From: Distichodus sexfasciatus
Lineage: Eukaryota; Chordata; Actinopteri; Characiformes; Distichodontidae
Length of the DNA: 64,000 nt
Direction: 5' to 3'
NCBI GenBank assembly: GCA_032718565.1
Contig: JAVGVS010000293.1
Location: forward strand, 67,501 to 131,500
The notes beneath the pieces were generated by a model. That model did no database searches. It was not told the origin of the DNA and saw only the letters and a program-made list of their open reading frames with translations. A program made the translations under genes and the position numbers. Below are positions 12,061 to 25,252 of this stretch, one piece after another. Position 1 is the stretch's first letter. Every line of letters begins with the position of its first letter.

Positions 12061-12569
12061 AGTGCGCCGGCCCGAGCCTCTCTATAATTCATCAATTAAA
12101 ACAGTCCTGGGAAATAATCAATTGACAAAGTGGGATGCTTCCTTTATCAGCGTGGCTCACTTTTCTACATTTTCCGACACGGGGGTATATGGGTCGGTTT
12201 GGATAGCAGAAAAACTTAATTTTAAGTTCAGGAACGTAAGTGAGCTTTGCGATCTGAATGTTGCATCCAACTTACAGTTACGTCAGTTAATTTGATTAGT
12301 TTCATAGTTTCATTAAATCGACGGGCATTATGATGTTAAAAACGCTTGCATAGACTGCAGACCGATTCCAACAGGCAGATAAAAGTACTGTGGACATTTT
12401 GCACCACCTAGTGTTGAAAAGTCAGTGGGTGATTAATTCTCACAGAAGTCCGAAAAATCTGGAATCTCAAACCAAACTAATTGATGTTAGTGCATAAGGT
12501 AAGCAGAACACACAAATGATCCTTCATTCGTAGTAATAAAGTCACGCAAGTAAACAACTTTCCAAATAA
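12061..12569. other. Intergenic DNA between the RAB3A promoter and the PDE4C 3' end
   Basis: Short intergenic stretch between the CpG-rich region and the distal candidate polyadenylation signal of PDE4C. No gene or repeat recognised. Confidence 0.4.
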
Positions 12570-15129
12570 TTTATTGACAGTGGCTCTAGAGAACAACCTG
12601 AATTAATCTGGAGTATCTTTTGGCTTTGGAAATGGCAAACGAAGAGGTACATAAACACATACAGGAGTGGAAAAACACCTTTGTCTGAAGAAGCAGATTC
12701 TTTTGGTTAAAGACATGATTTTTTAAAACAGAATGACAGGTTATAGGCTTTTGACATGATCAGTGCCAGGATGAAGCAGCAAACTTGGTATTTCAGTAAA
12801 GAAGAAAACGCGGAATGACATGGAAATATATTTGAGATGTGGCATAGGCTGGGCTGTGTAATGTTGAAAGAATTTGACAAACCATGCTTTTGTTTGTAGC
12901 TCTCTCCCGCTGTGCACGGTTAAGGCTGTGAGCTTGCTATGGCCTAATAGACAGGTCCAGCAAAACTCAATGAATAAGAAAAGTATCTGAGAGACCAGCA
13001 GTAGTGTGTTTATTTGGGTGGATTCTCCATTTCTCAATAGGGCACTGTAGTGTTTTCTTTAAGAAATATTTTGAAATCATTATGGGCAACTTTTTCTTGT
13101 ATAAAAAATAAAAGGCAGCCACATACAGTATATTTAAAAACAGCGCACAAATAAGTGTCATATGATTCCAAATTAAACCTTTATCTGATTCTGTATATTC
13201 TGAATAGATATACATAATTAATTATAATAGAATAATACATCTATTATAATTCAGTCATGGAATGTCTCTAAAAATAAAAATCAGTGACCACCTGGTGTAT
13301 GGTGTATCATTCCAGAATAATAAAAAAAAGACTCTCTTAGTGAGAAGACGGGAGAGGCATTCAGTCAGCCGTTATGTCACATCTCAGGTTCATCTCTAGC
13401 CCTTTAAGTGCTGAAATTACGCATGGTTTAGATTCTTAGATTAGGCCTAGAATATTATAGAAGCAGAAACATGAAGTAAATGAGTAAAACTAGTCATTCA
13501 CAATGAAATAATCAACGAACATCAGACAACAAATAATGGAAGCAGCCAACACTGAGCGGAGACGGTTTGTAAATTGTCAATAATACATGTCAAATCACTG
13601 TGTTAAAACCCAGACATTAGGTACAGTAAAATAAATATGCATATTACACACATGAGTGTAAGTGGTGTTTTAAGATCATAAAATGACACATACTGGTACC
13701 CCTAGATATTGATCCCAGCTCTATATTAAAGGTAAAGGTTCGTTAAAGGTCTTCGGTCGTTGTATGTGAAATCCCATGGATAAATGAGGTTTTTATTTGT
13801 AATATTTTCACGTATCACTGCATTAGAGGGTAGAAAGTGACATCAGAGGACTATGCTGGGGAAAAAAATGCATTGTATGCAAATGGAAAAGTATTTTTAT
13901 ATGCTCAGAACTGGTCATTTTCTGTTTTTCTTTCAAAGATTTTACAATGTAATTTAGACTTTGCATCTCATTGTTTAAAAGAATCGAGAAACTTCTAACC
14001 ATTTAAACCAAAATTTAGTTGTTATTTATACATAGAAATTAAGTCTCTCCTTTTGTTCTAGAGAATATGACATTCCAAACCAGTAATTGTGAAAGTTTTA
14101 CACTTGAAAAACATGTGAAAATGATTGTACTATTTGTTGTATCCCACTGACATTTTCAACCAACATAAATAAATAAATAAATAAATTTAAATATCTCATG
14201 CAGCACATCTGACATTTTTTTTTACCACCTTATGCAGTGACTGTAAGAGCTATGACTAAGAGCTATATAATACCTCATCAGATTTGAACATGGAATGACC
14301 TTTTTCACCATTTCAAAATATTTTGTCTCTTTTTAAGCATTCATAATGCATGAAATCAGAAACATGTGCAATGTAAAGGAATACCTATTTCTAGAAACTT
14401 CAATCTTAAGTTTCTTTAGTCAACTTGTGCACAACGAAGACACACTGAGTAATATAGAGGGGTACCTTGCTACATTAAAATGAAATCATTTGTATCCTGA
14501 GGTTATTAGTGTCATAATTTTGTCTCTGTTCATTGTTATATTTGGTACGAATGTCATGTGAATTCATTGGATCATCTTTTGCAAGCGGCTAACAATATTG
14601 TAAATGCTCAATGAAATTACTCACAAGATAAATGAATACCCTAAATATTTGACTAACGGTGTGGTGCAAAAGTTCCTAGACCCTGTAAGGTTACCATAAA
14701 TAGTATTGACTTTTCCACTACAGACACCGTGTACATTATTTGAAGGAAGACTCTCTTTCTCAGAAGGATTCCTTGCTTTGTCAGTAGACCATAAAGAGGT
14801 GGATTTTTTTTAGATCTCTCCTAACTCAAAGCATGATCAGATCATGTTCACATCACCGCCTGTGTCCAAGACACAAATCCATCTTAAGAAACTAGGACTA
14901 AAAAGGCTTATCTGGCAGAAATAAAGAAATGTAATCTAAGTTGAAAAGGAGAAAAACAGAAACGAGGAGTCTCTGGCGTGGGTGCCACCCCCTGGCAGGC
15001 CGCTACAGTCAGCTTTAGCCTGGCGCAGGCTGGCGCCACGTCATCTGTGAAACATAATTAGGACAGTGGTGCTAATCTCAGGTGATGCTACGTTCCTAGC
15101 CGTCAACTGGTTCTCGCTTTTGGAATCTT
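12570..15129 (-). other. pde4c: Probable PDE4C 3' UTR with alternative polyadenylation signals
   Basis: Downstream of the PDE4C stop, AATAAA on the - strand occurs at 13797-13792, 13014-13009 and 12575-12570. The region is AT-rich with an (AAAT)n run at 14166-14187 and no convincing open frame. The extent of the UTR is inferred. Confidence 0.4.
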
Positions 15130-15594
15130 TCAGTCCAAATCTCTGCCACCATCCCTTTCCGCTGTCTCGGAAGACAACGTCCTGTGGTGTGGGCTTCGCA
15201 TTGACATGGCAGCCAGTCCGAGGGTTTGGCTTGTTTGCGGCGACGGGGCTCGCTGCAGCCCGTCCGTCAGAGTCCTGGAGTTCTCGCTTTTGGGCCCTCT
15301 GGCGTTTGAAGGGCTCTCGCCATCCGATTCGCCCTCCTCCTCTTCCAACGTCAGCTCGAACTGGAACTTGTCACTGCCAGAGGCGCAGCCCCCGGACCCT
15401 CCAGCCCCTGGGGGGCAGCCGGCGCCGCCCTGCGAGTCCTGCTCCTCGGGCGTTGGGGAGGGACTGTGAGGGATCATGCTTTGATACCACTCCCGGTTGT
15501 CCTCCAGCGTGTCCAGAATGTCCTGAGCGTCGGGATGCACCAGGTCCGCCCACGTCTCCCACAGAGGATGCACAATGTAGTCAATGAAGCCCAC
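15130..15594 (-). CDS. pde4c: PDE4C last exon (end of catalytic domain, ERK sites, C-terminus)
   Basis: Encodes residues 591-744 and stop TGA at 15132-15130. VGFIDYIVHPLWETWADLVH is catalytic core; Phe593 is the hydrophobic clamp. PHSPSP holds the ERK serine and DKFQFELTLEEEE the ERK-docking FQF. The tail after about residue 680 is Ser/Arg-rich and not conserved. The acceptor is ttttcaaag before GTG GGC. The long open frame on the opposite strand (15066-15587) is a GC-driven shadow. Confidence 0.95.
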   Translation of the reverse strand: MGFIDYIVHPLWETWADLVHPDAQDILDTLEDNREWYQSMIPHSPSPTPEEQDSQGGAGCPPGAGGSGGCASGSDKFQFELTLEEEEGESDGESPSNARGPKSENSRTLTDGLQRAPSPQTSQTLGLAAMSMRSPHHRTLSSETAERDGGRDLD

Positions 15595-18500
15595 CTTTGA
15601 AAAAAAGAGGGTTTAGACTTGATAGGCTTCCTAATAAGCACAGCTGGGTTTGGGTTCTAACTAGAAATCAGCTTAATATGGGCTTTCAACCCTTTACCTC
15701 TCTGAACAGTATCCGATAAGCAGTTGACCATCATTAAAGTTCAATAAAGTACTCAAACCTTTATTTTTAATTCATTTGAGAATGGTATCATATGGAAAGC
15801 ATTTTGGTATTTGTAGGCTTGAAAGACTTATTTTTTGCAATTACTATCCTTAAATAACACCAGTAGTTAGTATCCAAATCCATAAGCACTTCAAGTACAA
15901 GTTAAAATGGACCCATAAAATCACAGCAAAAGAACATACTTTGAAGTGTTTTACAAATTTAACGATATTCTGCTGTTAATTAAATAAAGCCTGCTGATGT
16001 CCATCATTTTCATAAAAAAATAAATAAATAACAAATGATGTCAATTGAATTATGTTGGTGTAAATAATACCTTACTTTCATTACATTTGTAGTCAAGTAG
16101 ATAGTAGAGAGTTTCTCAAATTAGTAATACTTACTCCAAGTAAAAATTATTCTAAATAGTACAGTAACCCACAAGCCATGAACCTTCTGAAAAATAAATA
16201 TTTACACATTCACCAAAAATACAGGACCCCTTTTCATTTATGTCCGTCCCTGTTAAACTTGTTTTAAAACTATAGTCACTTTAAACTTACCTCTAAGCAT
16301 TAGAAACGGTATGTATCTTTTCTTATTCTATTTTTATTTTACTACCCAACTATTTTATTCTATTACATTTTTACATTTTACGTACAAAGTTGAGGTGGCT
16401 CTGAGTCCAAGAATTTCATAATTAATAATGATGTTCCATTGTAATATGTATATGATTATACAGGAAACTAATGAATCACAATTACTCAAGTAATAAAGAC
16501 ACCACTGTCAAAATATATCCTGTGCTCTTCAGCAAAATTCACAGGCACAGTAACCACTCATTGTTCTTCAAAATTCACTTAACCTGCCAAATTCTGAAAG
16601 AGAGTTAATGGGTGGCAAACACACTACAACGCTTTCAGCAACAGCGTTATTGAGCATCGCTGGCAAAGCCACTGGGTACCTGAGATTTTTCCACTGATGC
16701 TGTGTGCTTATCACACATGGGGCTGATCTCCATGCCTTTTTCGCGCTCCCGATCTCCCTGCGTGAAATACTCCACCATGATGCGGTCGGTCCACTGCCGG
16801 TAGATCTCCAGAGGCTTGGTGGGGTTGCTCAGATCAGCACAATGGACCATGTTTTGGAGAACCTATTGCCAGAAGATTTAGATGGAGCCTCAATTTGCTG
16901 GAACAGAAAAAAACCCTAAAACCACTGTAGGCTTAACCAGAACAGCCACAAATCAAACCTGTATTCTGTCTGAATAGTTGTCCAACAGCAGCACTCCAAG
17001 ACTGGTCACTTTCTTAGTCTCAACCATCGTCTTCAGGTCAGCCAGGAAGTTCATGTGTTTGGACATATCGGTGGCTAACACCTGCATGGACATTAGTCAT
17101 CATTATTGTCTGTTGTCTCGTAAATCAGACTCGTGGTCTAACAACAGACTCAATGATAAGAATGATTGAGAAACGATAAGAAAGTTGTGACCTCACTACC
17201 TCGATACGAGTACGCCGTCGTTATGTGCCATGACGTCAAAAGCATTTGAGAAGGCAGATCTAACAATTTAACAATCTTAAGTCATGCTTGTAATTTTTGC
17301 ATGAACAGAACCGCTCCACCTTTGATTTGGAATGGGTCTGATTTTTATGTGGAGTGAAACTTGATTTTTGTCCAAAATGACCAAACCTTAGCGGAAAAGT
17401 GTTCCATGGTCCTAAGCAAACGCTCCAAAAAACTAAGAGTGACAATGTCTTAAAAAGCATGTGACATTATTTTGCAATGTCTGACCTGACAGTTAAATTT
17501 TAATCCAGGGTCTCACCATGTCAATAACCATCTTGCGTAGCGACTGCCGCTGCTTCTTACTCAGGTTCTGGAAGATGTCACAGTTCTCCTCCTGCAGCAG
17601 CTTGAAGCCCACCGCCAGGTGATGGTTCTCCAACACAGAGGCATCGTTGTACATCAGAGCCAGCTCGGAGTCTGACAAGATTAGGCACAAAGAGTTCCTG
17701 ACTGGAAAGGTGGTTCCATCTATGAAACACTTAATAACCAGTATTTCACAGACACTAGTGCTTGATGAAACTAATATGTAATAATTAAATTATAAAGTGC
17801 CAGTCGACTAAAATGTGATCAAAGTATAGGCAGTTGGCGGCGTAACGGTTGGGCGTAATCAGAGGGTCGTCGGTTCGAATCCCAGACCGGTAAAGTTACT
17901 ATTGAGCTACTCATGAGCAAGGTACCATTTCGGTACCAAATGCAGAGGTCGCATTTCGGTGTGGTGCACTGTGTTCTCTGCTGTGGTGTGTTCACAATAA
18001 CAAATAAGCACTCTCTTTCACTAAATCTAGACTAAAATGAATATTGAGCAAATGACAAAAATTCCTAAAATAAATATGGATTTATGCCATTTATACCACT
18101 TCTCCAGAACTACTTATATTTCGTTATTACATTACAGACAGATTTCATACAGCAACTAGGGGTTAAAGGCCTTGCTCAGCAGCTTAATGGTGGTACTGTC
18201 GGAGCTGGATTTGAATCTAAGACCACCATTACCCCACACATCGCCCCCATATTTTAGTGGGAAGGCTAAAAGTAAGCTTAAATCAAAAAGTAAGATTAAA
18301 TCATCTGCAATCTGATTGTATTGATTTTTTTCTGCTTTTACAGAATGACAATAACATGAAAACATACTTGTATTGATTAGGAACTGGTTGGACACCCCAG
18401 GATGGTCGACGTCGTGAATGGCACTTGCGAACAGAGCAGCCATGATTTCGAGGTCAGTGAAAACGGCCTGAAATGAGAAACACATTGATTATGTGGTCTG

Positions 18501-21500
18501 GAATAGTAACCCCTTCCGCCGTCGCGCTTGCCCTAGAACATTAAAGCACCTCCAGCGCTGGTGAGGAGAGCAGCACATGGGTGGACTGCACGACGTCAGC
18601 AGCATGGATGTTGTTGTGGTAGGCCACATCTGCATGGTAGTGGTCTTCCAAAGTCATCATGAAGGTGATGAAAGTGTCGGTGGGAATCTTAAAGCACTTC
18701 AGCAGGTCTCGCTCCTATCAAGCAGGTGAGAACAGGGAAAAAGTCATGTACACGTGACAGAAGTTTACAGTTGAAACAACAGGTAATGCTCACGGAAGGA
18801 TACAAAAGATCAAAGACACAATCCCGTACCTGAAAAATGGTGTACATTATCACCGTCAGTGGCCGATTCCCTGAATGCTCTGCTATTTTAAAGATGTCTA
18901 GGCCCCATCGATTGATGTCCTCGACTTCCTAGAATCAGAAAGAAAACCTTTGCAAAGCTATGTTCTAAATGACAAAAATAACTTAAAAATAGCTCTTAGT
19001 AAGTGAAATCATTATTAATTCAGCGAATTTATAGGAAATTGACATTTTTCATAAAAATCGCTGTCCATTTTTATTGTCTCACACAGAAACATGAATTAAG
19101 ACTCGAGATTAAGCTAAACATTTGAGAACTTCAGTCAATTTCAACATTTAGCTTTATTGTTCGGTGTCACAACAAAAATTAATGCTGCCTACACCGACTT
19201 ATGCTCCTTTTAGTGTTCGCACCCTGGCGACTGTAACGCTAACCACTCGGGGCAGGTTTTAAATGCGCTTTTAGCCTCTTAACATCCTCAAAATGTCATA
19301 ACAAGTACTAGGCAACAGTTCCTTATGAGACAACACAGTGCATATGTAACTGCAGTAGTTGTGAAAGAACAGCATAAAACTTGTGTTTATTCAGGCAGTC
19401 ACATACCTCTGCTTACTCTCGTCGCTTCCGGTAAAATCCACACTAGTCGACTGTCGAGCTCAGGTAAATGGGATATGGGAGAGCACAAGATCGACAGTCG
19501 ACTAGGGTGGACTTTACCGGAAGCGACGAGAGTAAACAGAGGTATGTGACTGCAAAAGTCGAGCATAAATCGGTGTAGGCAGCCCCAATTTTTGTTGTTT
19601 TTGTCGCTAATGACAGCACTCCGTGACACTGAACAATAGAGCTAAATGTTGAAATTGACCGAAGTTCTCCTTTAAGACTGAACTACATATTAAATCTCAT
19701 CAAATGCACAAATTAAAGCACAATAAACAAATGAATTTTTTGAAAATATACAATTTCCAAATATAAGATCAAGTTTGACATTTAATTGCGTCAAATGTAC
19801 AAGTGAAAGCATCATTAATTTGGTGGCCTTATTGAAAAGTAATATGTTTCATCTGAGACACAGACGATCAAACGACATTTAATTTTCCCTGAAACATTAA
19901 CAAATTCATCACAATATAAAATGCACAAGTCAAAGTATCATAAACTTATGACTTTTTTGGAAACTGACATTTTTCAACATAAGTTCAGGCTTGTCATTTA
20001 ATCATGTCAAATACACAAGACATTAATTTGGTGAATTTATTAGAAACTGACATTCGTTACCTTAACACGATCAAGCTAGACATTTAATCTTGTCAAATAC
20101 AAACACACAACATTGTCAGATAACTTCTGACTGAATAGTCATAGCCAGTCTCAGTTTTAATCTAGTCTAGTCCAGTCTGCACACCTGTATGTGGACTGGG
20201 AGGGTAAAACTGACCTTGGCCAGCAGGTTCTCGTGCTCGGTGCTGACCCCGAAGCGAGGGATGCAGCTGGGGGCCAGGCTGGGGCTGTGTGTCAGCTTCT
20301 TCACACCGCTGATTTGGGACATGGGCCTCCGCTTTTTTTCCTTCTCCTTGGGTGGCGGAGACAGGATCTCCACATCATGCTGTTTTTCTGTAACGCACAC
20401 ACAAGCGGTCACACACTCACAGACACGCACAGAACTGATGATAACGGTACATGATGCTCACACAAAAGCCAATCGTTTGACAGGAAAAACGGCTGTGGTG
20501 AAACAATAACAGTCGTAAAATCATCCTCACCATGCCCATGAATTTTCCTCTTCCTGTACCCCAATGCCATAGATTTCTCATGTACAAATTCCAGCTAAAA
20601 CAACATTGGTTTTGTCTTTAAGCACGGACAGATGCTGCCTCTTCAGCATGCTTCTCTCTGCCACAACGTTATTTAAACATACACACACACACACACTGAC
20701 GCACAACGAGCCCGATGGCAATATTACAGTCCCCATGGCAACAACAGACAATGTGTTGAGGAATGTTTCCATTCTTTGAAAGCGTTCTGTTCCCCCACAC
20801 CTACACACTCTGGGCTATATGCTGAGACACTGCTAGCGAGATCATACACCCCATTTAAGCCGCAAGACCTTGTTTAAGCAACTGTGTCTTTAAGCTGGAA
20901 AAGAGCAGAAAAATGTACATGCTTGCACACAATCACGGGAGCACACACACACACAACATAAATATTGTTAATGAAAGTGAAATATCGCTATATGCGATAC
21001 AATTTAAGTAAGAAAAATTGGAGCAAAAATTCATATAAACAGTATATATATATATTTATTTATATATTATATTATATTATATATATGTATATATATATAA
21101 ATATAAATATAAATTCTATTATATATTGCTTATTCTATGTGTCTTATTTGTTCTTTTGTTCTTGCACTGTTAAAACTGGAGCCACGTCATCTTGTCTCTG
21201 TGTACTTGTACAGTATATAGCAGAGATGACAATAAAGTGTACTTTGACTTATATTCATGTATTATTATATATTATGAAGTATGAAGTACTAGGAAAGAAT
21301 CAGACGTGAGCTAGATGTAAGCTTTGCTTTCCATTAATCTACTGTAATTATTAATTAATATAGATAACTATTCAAGACAAAGACATTCATTTCATCCATT
21401 TTATGGTGCTGCTTTTCATCCTAATAACAGTAAATGCTCTTCATAAGCATCATTTGTATATTAAGTACATTGAGCTCAAGGATATATTACACCCAAAAGA

Positions 21501-22086
21501 TTACTTTTGCAAGTATACTAAAACGAATAATACTATAATATTAATAACATATATATAATAACATGGCTAGAAAATAATTTTCAAATATATAAGAAATGAT
21601 CCTGCAACTCTAAAATCGGACTAAATTCTTTTCTTTTCTAATACAAACTGCATTTTGTAATGCAAATGATTTTATCAAAAAAAGGTTATAGCATGACGTT
21701 GATTTAATTTGCTCTTACTTGATGTGTCTATAGTGCATGCATAATGCATTAACAATGCATTAAACGACATAGTGCAATCTACTAATTTATAAGGACCATC
21801 TAGATGTGTACCATCAATCAGAACATAGATCAGTGTGACTTGTGTCAACACTCACCTAAAAATATGCTTGCGATAAACTCTGACACTTGATTTCCTGAGC
21901 GGCTGGTTTCTGACAGCTGTGTGAGCTCTCGGTTCAGCATTCTTTTAAACTGCAACAGAACATACAAGGGAACTGTTAGACTCAACTACTCTCTGTGGAG
22001 TTAGTTCTCAGGAGAATCCATAATGCAAACAATGTTACGCTTTTTATATATATCTATATCTATATCTATATACACATATATATCTA

Positions 22087-22124
<38 letters not shown>

Positions 22125-22154
22125 CATATATATACATATATATTTACATACATG

Positions 22155-22225
<71 letters not shown>

Positions 22226-25218
22226 GTATGTAAATATACAGTACTGTGCAAAAGGGTTAGTTAGGTTAGGTGAAGTTGTTGTGAATGTTGTCAATAAAGA
22301 ATGCTTTCAAAATGGAAGTAAAGACCATTTATCAATCAACAAATGTAGTGAATTTGGTGTGACACTTTGCCTCACACAGCATCAATTCTTTCCAGGCACA
22401 CTTGCACACAGTTTTTGAAGGTACTCGGCTGGTGGGTTGTTCCAAACATCTTGCAGAACTAACCACAGATCTATAATCCTGTAATCCTACAAAATAATAT
22501 AATGACTATAATCCTACAAAATAATATAATGACTATAATCCTACAAAATCCCTGACTTTGTGCAAGTGTACCTAGAAGTGATGCTGGTTTGAAGGCAAAA
22601 GGTAGTAACACCAAATATTGATTTGATTTAGATTTTTCTTTTGTTCGCTCACTTTGCATTTTGTAAATTGATAAAAATAAACGATCATTATTTAGATTTC
22701 TGAAAGCATTCTTTGTTTACAGCATTTTTTCACACCTGCCTAAAACTTTTGCACAGTACTGTATATACATATCTTTGGACAATAATCATTTATATAATTG
22801 AAATATAATTTGCACCATTCACACAACTTTGGGAATGTATATTAATGTTATGCACAACTTCAAGCCTGATGCAGCAATCTTTATCTTAATCAACCATCAT
22901 GTCATATCATATCATATCATATCATATTATATCATATATCATATATATATCAGGCAGAGGCAGACTAAATGACACGAGCTGTGTGAGGGTAAATACCACA
23001 ACACAACACACAGCTTCTGGGTTGCCATGGCGCCTGCATGTACACAGTGGCGGCTGTGCGAGGAGGCAGGACCCTGATTCAGACACGACGGGCGTCTGAG
23101 AGGAATGCCTGCTGAATGAACGAGCCCTGCATCTCTGCAGAGGCTGTTATGTAATCGAGCTAGTGGCTATGAGAGGGAAGTCTTACAACTGAGGCCACAC
23201 ACACACACACACACACACACACGCTTGAAAGAAATATATGCAGCATACTGATTCAAGACAGTTGCATTAAAGCAGCACCACTGCACATGTTTCCCTTCAC
23301 TATTTCTCCTAAAACGACACAATGGTATTAATAACAATTAATTTCACATTTTACACACTACACTATTTACACATATTTATTTAGCACAAATGACCTTTGC
23401 TACAAAGCAGAGTAATGCACCCAAATCAGATCCATCAGTGCTGGTTCTGAGCATTCTGAGTTTAAATAAAAAAAGTTACACATGCAAATGATTTCAAACG
23501 GCTTAAGATGACATGCAAATACCCCATAAAACAGAGCTGCTGTGTTATTGTATAGTTATGATGCCACACTTGTTGAGCATCCCCGGGGGTCTACTTTAAG
23601 GGTGCAGCATTTGGTCCTACACTTTTTCCCTACCATAACAAAAAGACATGTTCATCCATAAGATCCAAAAAGACATGTTCAAGGAGAGGATGAAAAATAA
23701 TAGAAAACACACCATAACTTGCATATGCTTCTCCCGCACTTACCAGAGTGATTGTGTGAGTTGCAGCCAGCAAATGTTATAGCCCTGGTATTGAACAGGT
23801 GTGAAGCCATGCTGAGAGAAGAGGTTTTTTAAAAACTCCTCTACGGTACAGCCCATATGATCATATCACAAGAGACTTGGAGTTCCACTGCACTCTGATG
23901 ACGTATTTAGCATCCCAGCTCAAAACGGGATCCCGGATAATGAATCAGGTTCCCCCTTTGCTCATGAATGAAATGAAAAGAGATCTTCAGAGCGCCAGCT
24001 TTTGCGTGGCCGTCTCCCTGCAGTGTGTGTAAATACTGGGAGGTAGAGAGTACTATGAAGAAGACGCCCTCCCCTGCTCCTCCTCCTCCTCCTCCTCATC
24101 CTGCACCCCGCGCTGGTACGCTTCCAATCAGCCACTCCTGACAACAGAGGCTGAGCCCGAGCGAGGCATCCGATTGGCCGGCGGACGTTGGAGGGAAGTG
24201 TGGGTATGCACGTGGGGTTTGAGATGCATGTGCTAGAGTGTGTGCTCTGCTTGTTTTGTGTGTGTAAAACAGGCATGAAAAATGACCAAAGGAAGCATTC
24301 GGGCAGCTCCATTCATGAAGGTGTGAGGGACAGTGACAGAATTCAAGGGAGGGGAGAAAGGAAGAGGTGTTGAACTGCGTCCTTAATGTAGGATAAATGA
24401 TCAAGGTTGATGCACTGCAGTAGGTAGTGTGTACGATGCTTAGCGTGAGACACGTTTATCAAGAAATGTGCAGTGATTGCAAATAATAATGCCCTAATCT
24501 AAAAAGCAAAAAGGCTCTAAAAATGGCAGCATTAATAAATCTGTAAAAAATTGTCTTTTGTTTACATCAAATACATGTGGGTCGTGCAGTGCATGAAAAT
24601 TCAGATGCATATTATTTAAAGCCTGTCCTGCTTGGATTTTGCTCTGTATAAATGCTCAAAATATACAGTATATATACACTAAATGCTGTAAATTTAAATG
24701 TAAGTGGTAATGATCAAGTCAAAACCTATGACTCTCCACTTAAGAGGACACTAAGCATAAACGAGGTAATACTGTTAATATTTTTTTCATTATTACAATT
24801 TTTTGTTCAGATACATGTCTACTAAACACGTCCAAACATGCCTTTTTTATACATGCTTTTCCAATGTCAGGTAAAAGTAAAAACGCTCGACCACATGTAC
24901 TGTTTGAACTGAGAGCAGTTCACAGTGTTTGATATTTCTGTTAGATTCAGGATGAGATATGCATAAGGCTGGGCTATTTTTAGACACCCCACACCCCACA
25001 CCCCGCCACGGTGCATGCATGTATATGTGTGTGTTGGCATAGCACGCGCTCGCGAGTTAAGAAGTCCCTCACACACGGCCGCTCAATGAAATGGGTATGG
25101 AGGCTTTGCAGGAGCCAATCAGAGCATCATGCATGGCACTCTGTGGGGGTCTCGCATGACATCAGATCCACAGTGCCGTGCTCATTCACATTTTCCAGCA
25201 CACGACTGGGTGGATCAA

Positions 25219-25252
<34 letters not shown>

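Noticed and set aside
15066..15587. 173-codon frame on the + strand
   Set aside because: Antisense shadow of the GC-rich last PDE4C exon.
21995..22418. Ile/Tyr-repeat frames
   Set aside because: Translation of the TA microsatellite.
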